Shown in pieces: positions 57,311 through 64,000 of a DNA stretch of 64,000 nucleotides (position 1 is its first letter; each line of letters opens with the position of its first letter). The stretch spans positions 1,094,001-1,158,000 of the forward strand of contig NZ_RQHK01000002.1 of assembly GCF_004770475.1 (NCBI RefSeq). The letters are read 5' to 3'. Source of the stretch: Leptospira mtsangambouensis. Its GTDB lineage: Bacteria; Spirochaetota; Leptospiria; Leptospirales; Leptospiraceae. Both the position numbers and the translations under genes were made by a program. The notes beneath the pieces are model-generated. The model was given only the letters and a program-made list of their open reading frames with translations, made no database searches and was not told the DNA's origin.

Positions 57311-57490
57311 TTATACCTTTTCCACTTTCAACAAGTAACCTACTTGTCGTAACATCCCTTTCAATTGGGGAGTCATTTTGTGTTTTTTGGATTGACCTTT
57401 CTTTTTAAGGCCGAGTGCAATCAGAGTTTTTTTGTGTACCGGAATGATACCAATAGAACTTCTTTCTTGCGTTACGATCACTTCTTCCAT
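57311..57490 (-). CDS. rpmD: 50S ribosomal protein L30
   Basis: 59 residues, the usual bacterial size. [20 protein letters not shown], then [20 protein letters not shown] and [15 protein letters not shown]. The spacing of LxxLGLxxxxxxxxHxxTPxxxGM is the L30 signature. It lies between rpsE and rplO, its standard place. Confidence 0.97.
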   Translation of the reverse strand: MEEVIVTQERSSIGIIPVHKKTLIALGLKKKGQSKKHKMTPQLKGMLRQVGYLLKVEKV

Positions 57491-57503
57491 AGTCAGTTAC
57501 CTT

Positions 57504-58010
<507 letters not shown>

Positions 58011-58379
58011 TTAGAACTCCAATCCACCTTCGCGGGCAGAATCAGCAAAAGCAGCGATCTTGCCATGGTAAACCATTCCAGATCTGTCGAGAACCACTTG
58101 GGAAACTCCTGCTTTTTTCGCTTTTTCAGCGACTACTTTACCGAGTTCGGTTGCAGCCGATTTACTCTTCTTAGAATTTTCATGTTTCGGAAAATTTTTC
58201 TCTAAAGTGGTTGCATAAACAAGAGTTACACCCTTCGCATCATCAATGATTTGTGCGGTGAGGTAACGATTTGTTTTATTAAAAACCAACCGAGGTCTTT
58301 CCGAGGTCGAACGGAGTTTGTATCTAACTCGTTCCGCTCTTCTCAATCTTTTGATATTTTTAGCTGTCTTATTGATCAT
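58011..58379 (-). CDS. rplR: 50S ribosomal protein L18
   Basis: 122 residues. [20 protein letters not shown] and [20 protein letters not shown] ending AREGGLEF are diagnostic. It binds 5S rRNA. It ends directly before the rpsE start. Confidence 0.97.
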   Translation of the reverse strand: MINKTAKNIKRLRRAERVRYKLRSTSERPRLVFNKTNRYLTAQIIDDAKGVTLVYATTLEKNFPKHENSKKSKSAATELGKVVAEKAKKAGVSQVVLDRSGMVYHGKIAAFADSAREGGLEF

Positions 58380-58385
58380 GACGTT

Positions 58386-58925
58386 CTACTTCTTACCGGT
58401 TTTTCCGGCCTTTCTACGGATGTATTCGTTCTGATATTTGATCCCTTTTCCTTTGTAAGGTTCAGGAGGTCTTTTCGAACGAATGTCAGCCGCAACTTGT
58501 CCAACCAGTTGTCGGTCAATTCCCGATACTTTGATTTTAAGCTGATCTGCGACATCGATTTTGATACCAGTAGGTTCAGGGAAAACCACTTCGTGAGAAT
58601 ATCCAAGAGCCATCACAAGGTCTTTACCGCGTTTTTGAGCACGGTAACCAACCCCAGTAATTTCTAGGTTTTTTTCCCAACCAGTTGTCACACCTTTTAC
58701 GCAGTTCATTGCTAGGGAACGAACTAGACCGTGTAATGCCACAGTCTTTTGGTCTTCACTCTTACGAGTGAAAACTAGTTCGCCGTTTTCCACATTGGCG
58801 CTGACACCTTCGTAAAGCGGAGTTTTTAATTCCCCTAAAGGCCCTTTGATTGTAAGGGCTTCAGCTTCTGCTTTTACTTCTACCTTTGCAGGCAATTTGA
58901 TGATACTTTTTCCAACTCGAGACAT
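58386..58925 (-). CDS. rplF: 50S ribosomal protein L6
   Basis: 179 residues. [17 protein letters not shown] at the start, the duplicated fold, and [20 protein letters not shown] near the end define L6. It lies near the factor-binding centre of the large subunit. Standard position between rpsH and rplR. Confidence 0.98.
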   Translation of the reverse strand: MSRVGKSIIKLPAKVEVKAEAEALTIKGPLGELKTPLYEGVSANVENGELVFTRKSEDQKTVALHGLVRSLAMNCVKGVTTGWEKNLEITGVGYRAQKRGKDLVMALGYSHEVVFPEPTGIKIDVADQLKIKVSGIDRQLVGQVAADIRSKRPPEPYKGKGIKYQNEYIRRKAGKTGKK

Positions 58926-58939
58926 GGTGTTATCGTTCT

Positions 58940-59338
58940 CTAGAATACCTTACAGAGAACTTCCCCTCCTACTCTGAGTTTGCGAGCACGTTTCCCAGTC
59001 ATCACACCTTTCGAAGTCGAAAGGATGAGAGTTCCGATGTTATTTCGGAACGGGCGGATTTCACCAGATTGGATGTAAACTCGACGACCAGGAGTAGAAA
59101 CTCTCTCGATCATACGAATTACCGGTTTTTTTTCCGTGTCGTATTTTAATTTCACTTGGAAGTCATCAAAACTTCCATTTTTTACTGTTTGAACATCATC
59201 TACAAAACCTTCTTCTTTAAGAAGATCGAGGATGGACTTCTTGATTTTGCTACCAGGAATCACACAAAGCTCATGTTTTGCTTGTTGTGCGTTTCTGATT
59301 CTTGTTAGCATATCTGCGATTGGATCTGAAAGACTCAT
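58940..59338 (-). CDS. rpsH: 30S ribosomal protein S8
   Basis: 132 residues. [20 protein letters not shown] at the start and [20 protein letters not shown], then GEVLCKVF, at the end are diagnostic. S8 binds central 16S rRNA and often autoregulates spc operons. No such mRNA site was identified. Confidence 0.98.
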   Translation of the reverse strand: MSLSDPIADMLTRIRNAQQAKHELCVIPGSKIKKSILDLLKEEGFVDDVQTVKNGSFDDFQVKLKYDTEKKPVIRMIERVSTPGRRVYIQSGEIRPFRNNIGTLILSTSKGVMTGKRARKLRVGGEVLCKVF

Positions 59339-59354
59339 ACTTACCTTAACCTAA

Positions 59355-59540
59355 TTACCAGGAAGACTTTTTCACACCGGGGATCTGAGCCTTGCTAGCA
59401 AGGTCCCGGAAGCAAAGACGACACATATCAAAGCGGCGCAAATAAGCGCGTGATCGACCACAAAGAGGGCAACGATTGTACTCTCTCACTTTGAATTTTT
59501 GCTCTTTGGCGTGGCGTTCCATCATTGATTTTTTCGCCAT
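59355..59540 (-). CDS. rpsN: 30S ribosomal protein S14, zinc form
   Basis: 61 residues, the short zinc-binding type (RpsN-Z). The two CxxC pairs are [20 protein letters not shown] and RLCFRDLA, ending GVKKSSW. It lies between rplE and rpsH. Confidence 0.98.
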   Translation of the reverse strand: MAKKSMMERHAKEQKFKVREYNRCPLCGRSRAYLRRFDMCRLCFRDLASKAQIPGVKKSSW

Positions 59541-59550
59541 GATAAATCTC

Positions 59551-60102
59551 CTACTTACCTGCCGTTCGGTAAGGCATACCGAAGGCTTGGAATAATTCGA
59601 ACGCTTCTTTGTCCACTTCCGTGTTCGTTACAAAAGTGATATTGATCCCGTAGATAGTATTGATTTTATCAAAATGAATCTCAGGGAAGATGATCTGTTC
59701 TTTTACAGACAGGTTGTAGTTTCCTCGACCATCGAAACCTTTTGGATTAACTCCGCGAAAGTCACGAACCCGTGGAAGAGCCACGTTAATGAATCTGTCA
59801 AGAAACTCATACATATGATGACCACGAAGGGTAACTTTGCAACCAAGCACCATCCCCTCTCTCACTTTGAAACCCGCAATGGATTTCTTAGCGAATGTTT
59901 TCACCGGTCTTTGGCCTGTGATTTGGCCAATTTCTACCAAACAAGCTTCCATCGCTTTTGGGTTGGTGTGAGCTTCTCCCATACCAACGTTGATCACGAT
60001 TTTTTCTAGTTTGGGAACTCGCATGACACTTTGAAAGCCGAGTGACTTTTGGAGTGTAGGACGAATTTCCTTCTCGTATTTTGATTTAAGCCTAGGTACC
60101 AT
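59551..60102 (-). CDS. rplE: 50S ribosomal protein L5
   Basis: 183 residues. [40 protein letters not shown] and [20 protein letters not shown] are L5 signatures. It binds 5S rRNA and contacts the P-site tRNA. It starts two bases after the rplX stop. Confidence 0.98.
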   Translation of the reverse strand: MVPRLKSKYEKEIRPTLQKSLGFQSVMRVPKLEKIVINVGMGEAHTNPKAMEACLVEIGQITGQRPVKTFAKKSIAGFKVREGMVLGCKVTLRGHHMYEFLDRFINVALPRVRDFRGVNPKGFDGRGNYNLSVKEQIIFPEIHFDKINTIYGINITFVTNTEVDKEAFELFQAFGMPYRTAGK

Positions 60103-60104
60103 AA

Positions 60105-60488
60105 CTATACTTCTTTCCCTTCAGGTCGAGTCACTCGTACGGATTTACCATCCTTCTTGGCAAAGCCCAAACGTACAGCCTTAATTTTCTTCTTTGGCTT
60201 CGCTTTGTTCTCTGCTTTTGCGTCGTGAAACATCACATTGGAAATATGGATTGGGAATTCGATTTCGATCGCTCCACCTTGAGGGTTCTCTTGCGTTGGG
60301 CGTACGAATCTTTTTCTTTTGTTCACACCTTCGATATAAACGCGGTCTTTGCGTTTATCCACAGCGAGAACTTTCCCCTTTTTTCCTTTTTCTTTACCGG
60401 AAATCACAAGAACTTCATCGTCCTTTTTGATTTTCGTTTTTTTGAATTTAGTGGGCTCGGAGCCTCTATATGCTAATTTAGCTGCCAT
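60105..60488 (-). CDS. rplX: 50S ribosomal protein L24
   Basis: 127 residues with a KOW motif ([20 protein letters not shown]). [20 protein letters not shown] and [16 protein letters not shown] follow. It is slightly longer than usual at the N-terminus. It ends just before rplE and begins just after rplN. Confidence 0.96.
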   Translation of the reverse strand: MAAKLAYRGSEPTKFKKTKIKKDDEVLVISGKEKGKKGKVLAVDKRKDRVYIEGVNKRKRFVRPTQENPQGGAIEIEFPIHISNVMFHDAKAENKAKPKKKIKAVRLGFAKKDGKSVRVTRPEGKEV

Positions 60489-60489
60489 T

Positions 60490-60882
60490 CTAGAGAACCT
60501 CCGGAGCGAGAGATATAATTTTCATGTATTTTTTATCGCGAAGTTCACGGGCAACAGGTCCGAAGATCCTGGTTCCTTTTGGATTCCCTTTGTCATCAAT
60601 GATGGCAACGGCATTGTCATCGAAACGAATGTAAGTTCCGTCTGGACGACGAACTTCTTTTTTCGTTCTCACAACAACTGCTCTTTGAACCGCTTTGTTA
60701 TGCACTTTTTTACCTTGCCCGTCACGAAGACCGTATGCAGGTTGTGCTTCTTTCACAGCGACGATGATTTCGTCACCAAGCGTTGCGTAGCGTTTTTTGG
60801 AACCGCCAAGCACTTTAACGCACATGACTTTTTTCACACCCGAGTTATCGGCTACTTGTAAAATAGTTTCTTGTTGGATCAT
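60490..60882 (-). CDS. rplN: 50S ribosomal protein L14
   Basis: 130 residues. [40 protein letters not shown] and [20 protein letters not shown] are diagnostic. Its ATG overlaps the rpsQ stop codon by 4 nt. Confidence 0.98.
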   Translation of the reverse strand: MIQQETILQVADNSGVKKVMCVKVLGGSKKRYATLGDEIIVAVKEAQPAYGLRDGQGKKVHNKAVQRAVVVRTKKEVRRPDGTYIRFDDNAVAIIDDKGNPKGTRIFGPVARELRDKKYMKIISLAPEVL

Positions 60883-61148
60883 ACTAATTTCGCCTTCTCA
60901 ATTACCTTTACAAGTTTATGGTGTTTCTGCTTAGAAAGTGGTCTTGTTTCCACAGCGATGACTCGATCACCAACCTGACACTCGTTCTTCTCGTCGTGAA
61001 TTTTCACGCGGGAAGTTCTGGTCATAATCTTCTTAAACCGTGGGTGCACTTTTCTTGTGATGATTTCGATCACTACAGTTTTATCCATAGCATCGCTCAC
61101 AACTACACCTTGAATGGTTAAAGACTTTTTAGAGTTTTTATCTTCCAT
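60879..61148 (-). CDS. rpsQ: 30S ribosomal protein S17
   Basis: 89 residues. [20 protein letters not shown] and [20 protein letters not shown] carry the OB-fold S17 motifs (usual ETRPLSKxK). A short gap separates it from rpmC. Confidence 0.98.
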   Translation of the reverse strand: MEDKNSKKSLTIQGVVVSDAMDKTVVIEIITRKVHPRFKKIMTRTSRVKIHDEKNECQVGDRVIAVETRPLSKQKHHKLVKVIEKAKLV

Positions 61149-61151
61149 AAC

Positions 61152-61424
61152 CTACTTCTTCTTACCTTTGCTTGTTTTAGCAGCTTTAGGAGCTGAACCA
61201 GCTTTCGGTGCGATTTGTTTGAGTTTACCCTTTGCAGCTAGTTCCTTCTCACGAAGTACAGTTAACGCTTGGGCAATTCTCTTCTTATGATTGCGGATTT
61301 GTTTTGGGTTCTCAAGGGATCTTGTCACACCAAATTGAAATCTTGCTTTTCTTACTTCTTCGGAAGAGGAAAGAATTTCTTTCTTCAAATCTTCTGGAGA
61401 TAGTGATTTGAAATCGTCTTTCAT
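61152..61424 (-). CDS. rpmC: 50S ribosomal protein L29
   Basis: 90 residues. [20 protein letters not shown] and [20 protein letters not shown] match L29. The family is usually 60-70 residues; a tail rich in Lys, Ala and Pro ([18 protein letters not shown]) is added here. Its ATG overlaps rplP. Confidence 0.95.
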   Translation of the reverse strand: MKDDFKSLSPEDLKKEILSSSEEVRKARFQFGVTRSLENPKQIRNHKKRIAQALTVLREKELAAKGKLKQIAPKAGSAPKAAKTSKGKKK

Positions 61425-61834
61425 AGAACGTTCCTCTTAACAAATGAAGTTTCTACTGGCAGTTTAAACGCTGCTAGGTGAAGTGCTTTTCTTGCTGTTT
61501 CTTCATCAATTCCAGCCATCTCAAAAAGAACACGGCCTGGACGGATCTCAGCAATCCAGAATTCAGGGTTACCTTTACCTTTACCCATACGAGTTTCGGC
61601 AGGTTTCTTTGTGATTGGTAAATGAGGGAAGATCCTGATCCACAATTTCCCACCTCGTTTCACTTGGCGGTTGATAGTAATCCTTGCAGCTTCGATTTGT
61701 CGCGCTGTGATACGACCGGAAGAGATGGCTTTTAAACCATACTCACCGAACGCAACGTAAGAACCTCTTTCGTCCTTACCTTTTAAGCGCCCTCTTTGGC
61801 GTTTTCTAAATTTTACTCGTTTAGGTGCTAACAT
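61421..61834 (-). CDS. rplP: 50S ribosomal protein L16
   Basis: 137 residues. [40 protein letters not shown] and [20 protein letters not shown] are L16 hallmarks. It lies near the tRNA elbow on the large subunit. Confidence 0.98.
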   Translation of the reverse strand: MLAPKRVKFRKRQRGRLKGKDERGSYVAFGEYGLKAISSGRITARQIEAARITINRQVKRGGKLWIRIFPHLPITKKPAETRMGKGKGNPEFWIAEIRPGRVLFEMAGIDEETARKALHLAAFKLPVETSFVKRNVL

Positions 61835-61856
61835 GATTGTTTCTCTTTAGTACTTC

Positions 61857-62534
61857 TTAACTCGTTCTACGTTTTACAGCGTATTTATCTTCATCGGACT
61901 CTTCTTTTGTAGGGAAGTAGTCACCTGTATAAGTCCATACTTTCACACCGATTTGACCGAAAGTTGTAAGAGCTTCTTTGAATCCAAAATCGATTTTTGC
62001 ACGAAGAGTATGAAGAGGAACTCGTCCTTCCATATACTTTTCAGTTCGTGCCATATCTGCTCCGTTGAGACGTCCAGAGATTTGGATTTTCACTCCTTCT
62101 ACTCCACCGCGCATAGCACGACGAAGTTCTGCTTTCATTACTCGACGAAATGGCATCCTTTGTTCGATTTGAAGGGCAACCGTTTCTGCAATTGCTTGAG
62201 CAATCACTTCTGGTTTTTTCACTTCGATGATGTTCATTCCGATCGGTTTATCAGCGTATTTTTTTAGCTCTTGTTTTACCGCTTCGATGTTTTGGCCTTT
62301 TTGACCAATCACCATACCTGGTTTAGAAGTATGGAGATTTACGTTGATCTTTTCAGGGAATCTTTCGATTACGATTTTCACAACGGATGCGTTTTTGAAT
62401 TTCTTCAGAAGGAATCTACGGATCTTGATATCTTCGTGAAGATTTTTGATGTAATCTTGTTTGGAAAACCAAACCGAATCCCAATTACGTGTGATTCCGA
62501 TTCGTAGTCCGATTGGATTTACTTTCTGACCCAT
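61857..62534 (-). CDS. rpsC: 30S ribosomal protein S3
   Basis: 225 residues. [20 protein letters not shown] at the start, a KH domain ([20 protein letters not shown]), and [20 protein letters not shown] in the C-terminal domain. It forms part of the mRNA entry site. It is followed by a 22-base spacer before rplP. Confidence 0.98.
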   Translation of the reverse strand: MGQKVNPIGLRIGITRNWDSVWFSKQDYIKNLHEDIKIRRFLLKKFKNASVVKIVIERFPEKINVNLHTSKPGMVIGQKGQNIEAVKQELKKYADKPIGMNIIEVKKPEVIAQAIAETVALQIEQRMPFRRVMKAELRRAMRGGVEGVKIQISGRLNGADMARTEKYMEGRVPLHTLRAKIDFGFKEALTTFGQIGVKVWTYTGDYFPTKEESDEDKYAVKRRTS

Positions 62535-62537
62535 AAA

Positions 62538-62888
62538 TTAGCTAACCTTCTTTTCGATTTCAGATACAACAACAGTGATGTGGCTTAGGCGTTTACGGAT
62601 CCTAGAAGCACGTCCACGTGCTCTTGGGCGGAAACGTTTCATGATAGGGCCGTCATCCACATAGATTTTTTTAACATAAAGTGAACTTGGATCCAAACTT
62701 TCGTTCATTTGGACTGCGTTCGCCACTGCCGAGTTCAGAAGGTTGATGATCATTGAACTTGCTGCTTTATTAGTAAAACGCAAGATATCAATGGCTTCCT
62801 TGTAATCGTATCCACGAACTTCATCAGCAACCAGGCGAGCTTTTCTGGCAGAAATTCTGAGGTGTTTTCCTACTGCTTTTGCTTCCAT
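62538..62888 (-). CDS. rplV: 50S ribosomal protein L22
   Basis: 116 residues. [40 protein letters not shown] and [20 protein letters not shown] (the exit-tunnel loop region) identify L22. It starts eight bases after the rpsS stop. Confidence 0.98.
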   Translation of the reverse strand: MEAKAVGKHLRISARKARLVADEVRGYDYKEAIDILRFTNKAASSMIINLLNSAVANAVQMNESLDPSSLYVKKIYVDDGPIMKRFRPRARGRASRIRKRLSHITVVVSEIEKKVS

Positions 62889-62896
62889 CTCTCTAC

Positions 62897-63175
62897 CTAT
62901 TTCTTCGCTACTTTTTTGTCTCCACCGTGACCTTTGAAGGTTCTAGTGGGAGCAAATTCACCGAGTTTGTGACCGATCATGTTTTCGTTTACATAAACAG
63001 GAACAAACGCTTTGCCATTATGAATCATGACTGTATGACCAATCATATCTGGATAAATGGTACTTCTTCTGGACCAAGACTTGAAGGGAGTTTTTTTCCC
63101 TTCAGAGTTTAGGCTCGTAATTTTTTTCATGAGGTGGTCGTCAATGAACGGACCTTTTTTTAAGCTTCTAGCCAT
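62897..63175 (-). CDS. rpsS: 30S ribosomal protein S19
   Basis: 92 residues. [39 protein letters not shown] and [20 protein letters not shown] are standard. It lies directly after rplB. Confidence 0.98.
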   Translation of the reverse strand: MARSLKKGPFIDDHLMKKITSLNSEGKKTPFKSWSRRSTIYPDMIGHTVMIHNGKAFVPVYVNENMIGHKLGEFAPTRTFKGHGGDKKVAKK

Positions 63176-63188
63176 GAGTATCTAGATC

Positions 63189-64000
63189 CTACCTATTCCT
63201 GTTTTTCTTACGTCTTTGGACAATAAAACGGTCAGACGGTTTAGTCTTACGTGTTTTAAATCCTTTCGTAGGTTTACCCCAAGGAGTCACTGGGTGACGA
63301 CCTCCGGAAGTTCTACCTTCACCACCACCGAGTGGGTGGTCCACAGGGTTCATAACGACCCCTCTTACTTTCGGCCTCTTTCCTAACCAACGGTTACGTC
63401 CCGCTTTACCAATGATGACCAAGTTATGGTCTTTGTTGGAAAGTTCTCCGATGGTTGCTAAACACTCTTTACGAACCTTTCGGATTTCCGAAGAAGGAAG
63501 TTTGAGCGATACATAGTCACCATCTTTTGCGGAGATCACAGCGAAAGATCCTGCTGTGCGAGCGATTTGACCGCCTTTTCCGATATGAAGTTCAATGTTG
63601 TGAACGTTAGTTCCTGCAGGGATCTTATCCAAAGGAAGTGTATTTCCTAGTTTGATCTCTGCATTCGCACCAGATTCAATTTTATCACCGACTTTCAGAC
63701 CGTTAGGAGCTAAAATGTATCGGTATTCTCCATCTGCATAACAGATCAGAGCAATAAAAGCAGAACGGTTTGGATCGTATTCGATTGTTTTTACAGTCGC
63801 AGGGATTCCAAATTTATTACGTTTGAAATCGATGATACGGAACTTTCTTTTGTTACGTCCACCTTTGCGTCTAACAGCGATTCGACCCTTGTTATCACGG
63901 CCAGCTTTGTATGAAAAGTTTGCAGTGAGCGGCTTGTAAGGAACCACTTCAGTGATTTCTTTGAAATCTAAAACCGAATAATACCGGCTAGACTGCGTTG
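63189..64000 (-). CDS. rplB: 50S ribosomal protein L2 (start cut by window edge)
   Basis: 270 codons of L2 are visible; about ten N-terminal residues lie beyond the right edge. The first visible residues are [60 protein letters not shown] and [20 protein letters not shown] (the peptidyl-transferase-proximal loop with its His) are all present. Upstream members of the S10 operon (rpsJ, rplC, rplD, rplW) would be outside the window. Confidence 0.98.
   Translation of the reverse strand, partial: TQSSRYYSVLDFKEITEVVPYKPLTANFSYKAGRDNKGRIAVRRKGGRNKRKFRIIDFKRNKFGIPATVKTIEYDPNRSAFIALICYADGEYRYILAPNGLKVGDKIESGANAEIKLGNTLPLDKIPAGTNVHNIELHIGKGGQIARTAGSFAVISAKDGDYVSLKLPSSEIRKVRKECLATIGELSNKDHNLVIIGKAGRNRWLGKRPKVRGVVMNPVDHPLGGGEGRTSGGRHPVTPWGKPTKGFKTRKTKPSDRFIVQRRKKNRNR

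Overview
The window looks like chromosome of a Leptospira species, probably from the saprophytic (L. biflexa-like) side of the genus. The genus call is an inference from low-to-moderate GC, the style of the ribosomal proteins, the number of small lipoproteins, an APC permease, c-di-GMP proteins and PAS kinases, and the spirochaete-type S10-spc-alpha order. The species call is weak.

Layout. 1-7228 holds the N-terminal part of aminopeptidase N, an RRM RNA-binding protein, a REC-GGDEF(degenerate)-EAL protein, a lipoprotein, an amino-acid permease, a methyltransferase, a DUF1499 protein and an alpha/beta hydrolase. 7229-9620 is an AT-rich accessory stretch beside a tRNA-Leu gene: a HEAT-like protein, a leader peptide plus lipoprotein, and a decayed VapBC module, separated by three short repeats sharing the core TATAACAGA. 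9808-19106 holds a possible YdcF-like protein, lysS, a lipoprotein, serA, a glyoxalase-II-like hydrolase, a MAPEG protein, endonuclease I, and a LysR regulator divergent from a DoxX-MDR-SDR operon with a perfect dyad operator between them.

19202-33616 is a redox, thiol and iron-sulfur neighbourhood built from two convergent operons. The plus-strand operon encodes a flavin disulfide reductase, TrhO, an ABC exporter, two BolA-family proteins, a GST, a CGFS glutaredoxin and a CPYC glutaredoxin. The minus-strand operon runs sufC-sufD-Rieske-sufS-sufU-sufT-like-ggt-gshA-ATP-grasp, with nearly every junction overlapping, and has a PerR/Fur-like palindrome just upstream of sufC. It joins Fe-S cluster assembly to glutathione synthesis and turnover, but lacks sufB.

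33711-51391 holds an EAL phosphodiesterase, glgC, purQ-purS-purC coupled to a REC-PP2C phosphatase, ccmCBA, a TPR protein, an ABC ATPase, HMG-CoA lyase, a TIGR02757 protein with a probable Fe-S loop, tRNA-Glu and tRNA-Lys, purA, hisZ, an acyltransferase-glycerol-3-phosphate dehydrogenase fusion, and a PAS histidine kinase with an unusual insert.

51434-64000 (minus) is the ribosomal superoperon from rplB (cut by the window edge) to rplQ, ending in a clear intrinsic terminator. It includes secY, adk, an infA gene that appears to start with CTG, rpmJ, rpmD and rpoA. I saw no rRNA, CRISPR array, insertion sequence, integrase or phage genes.
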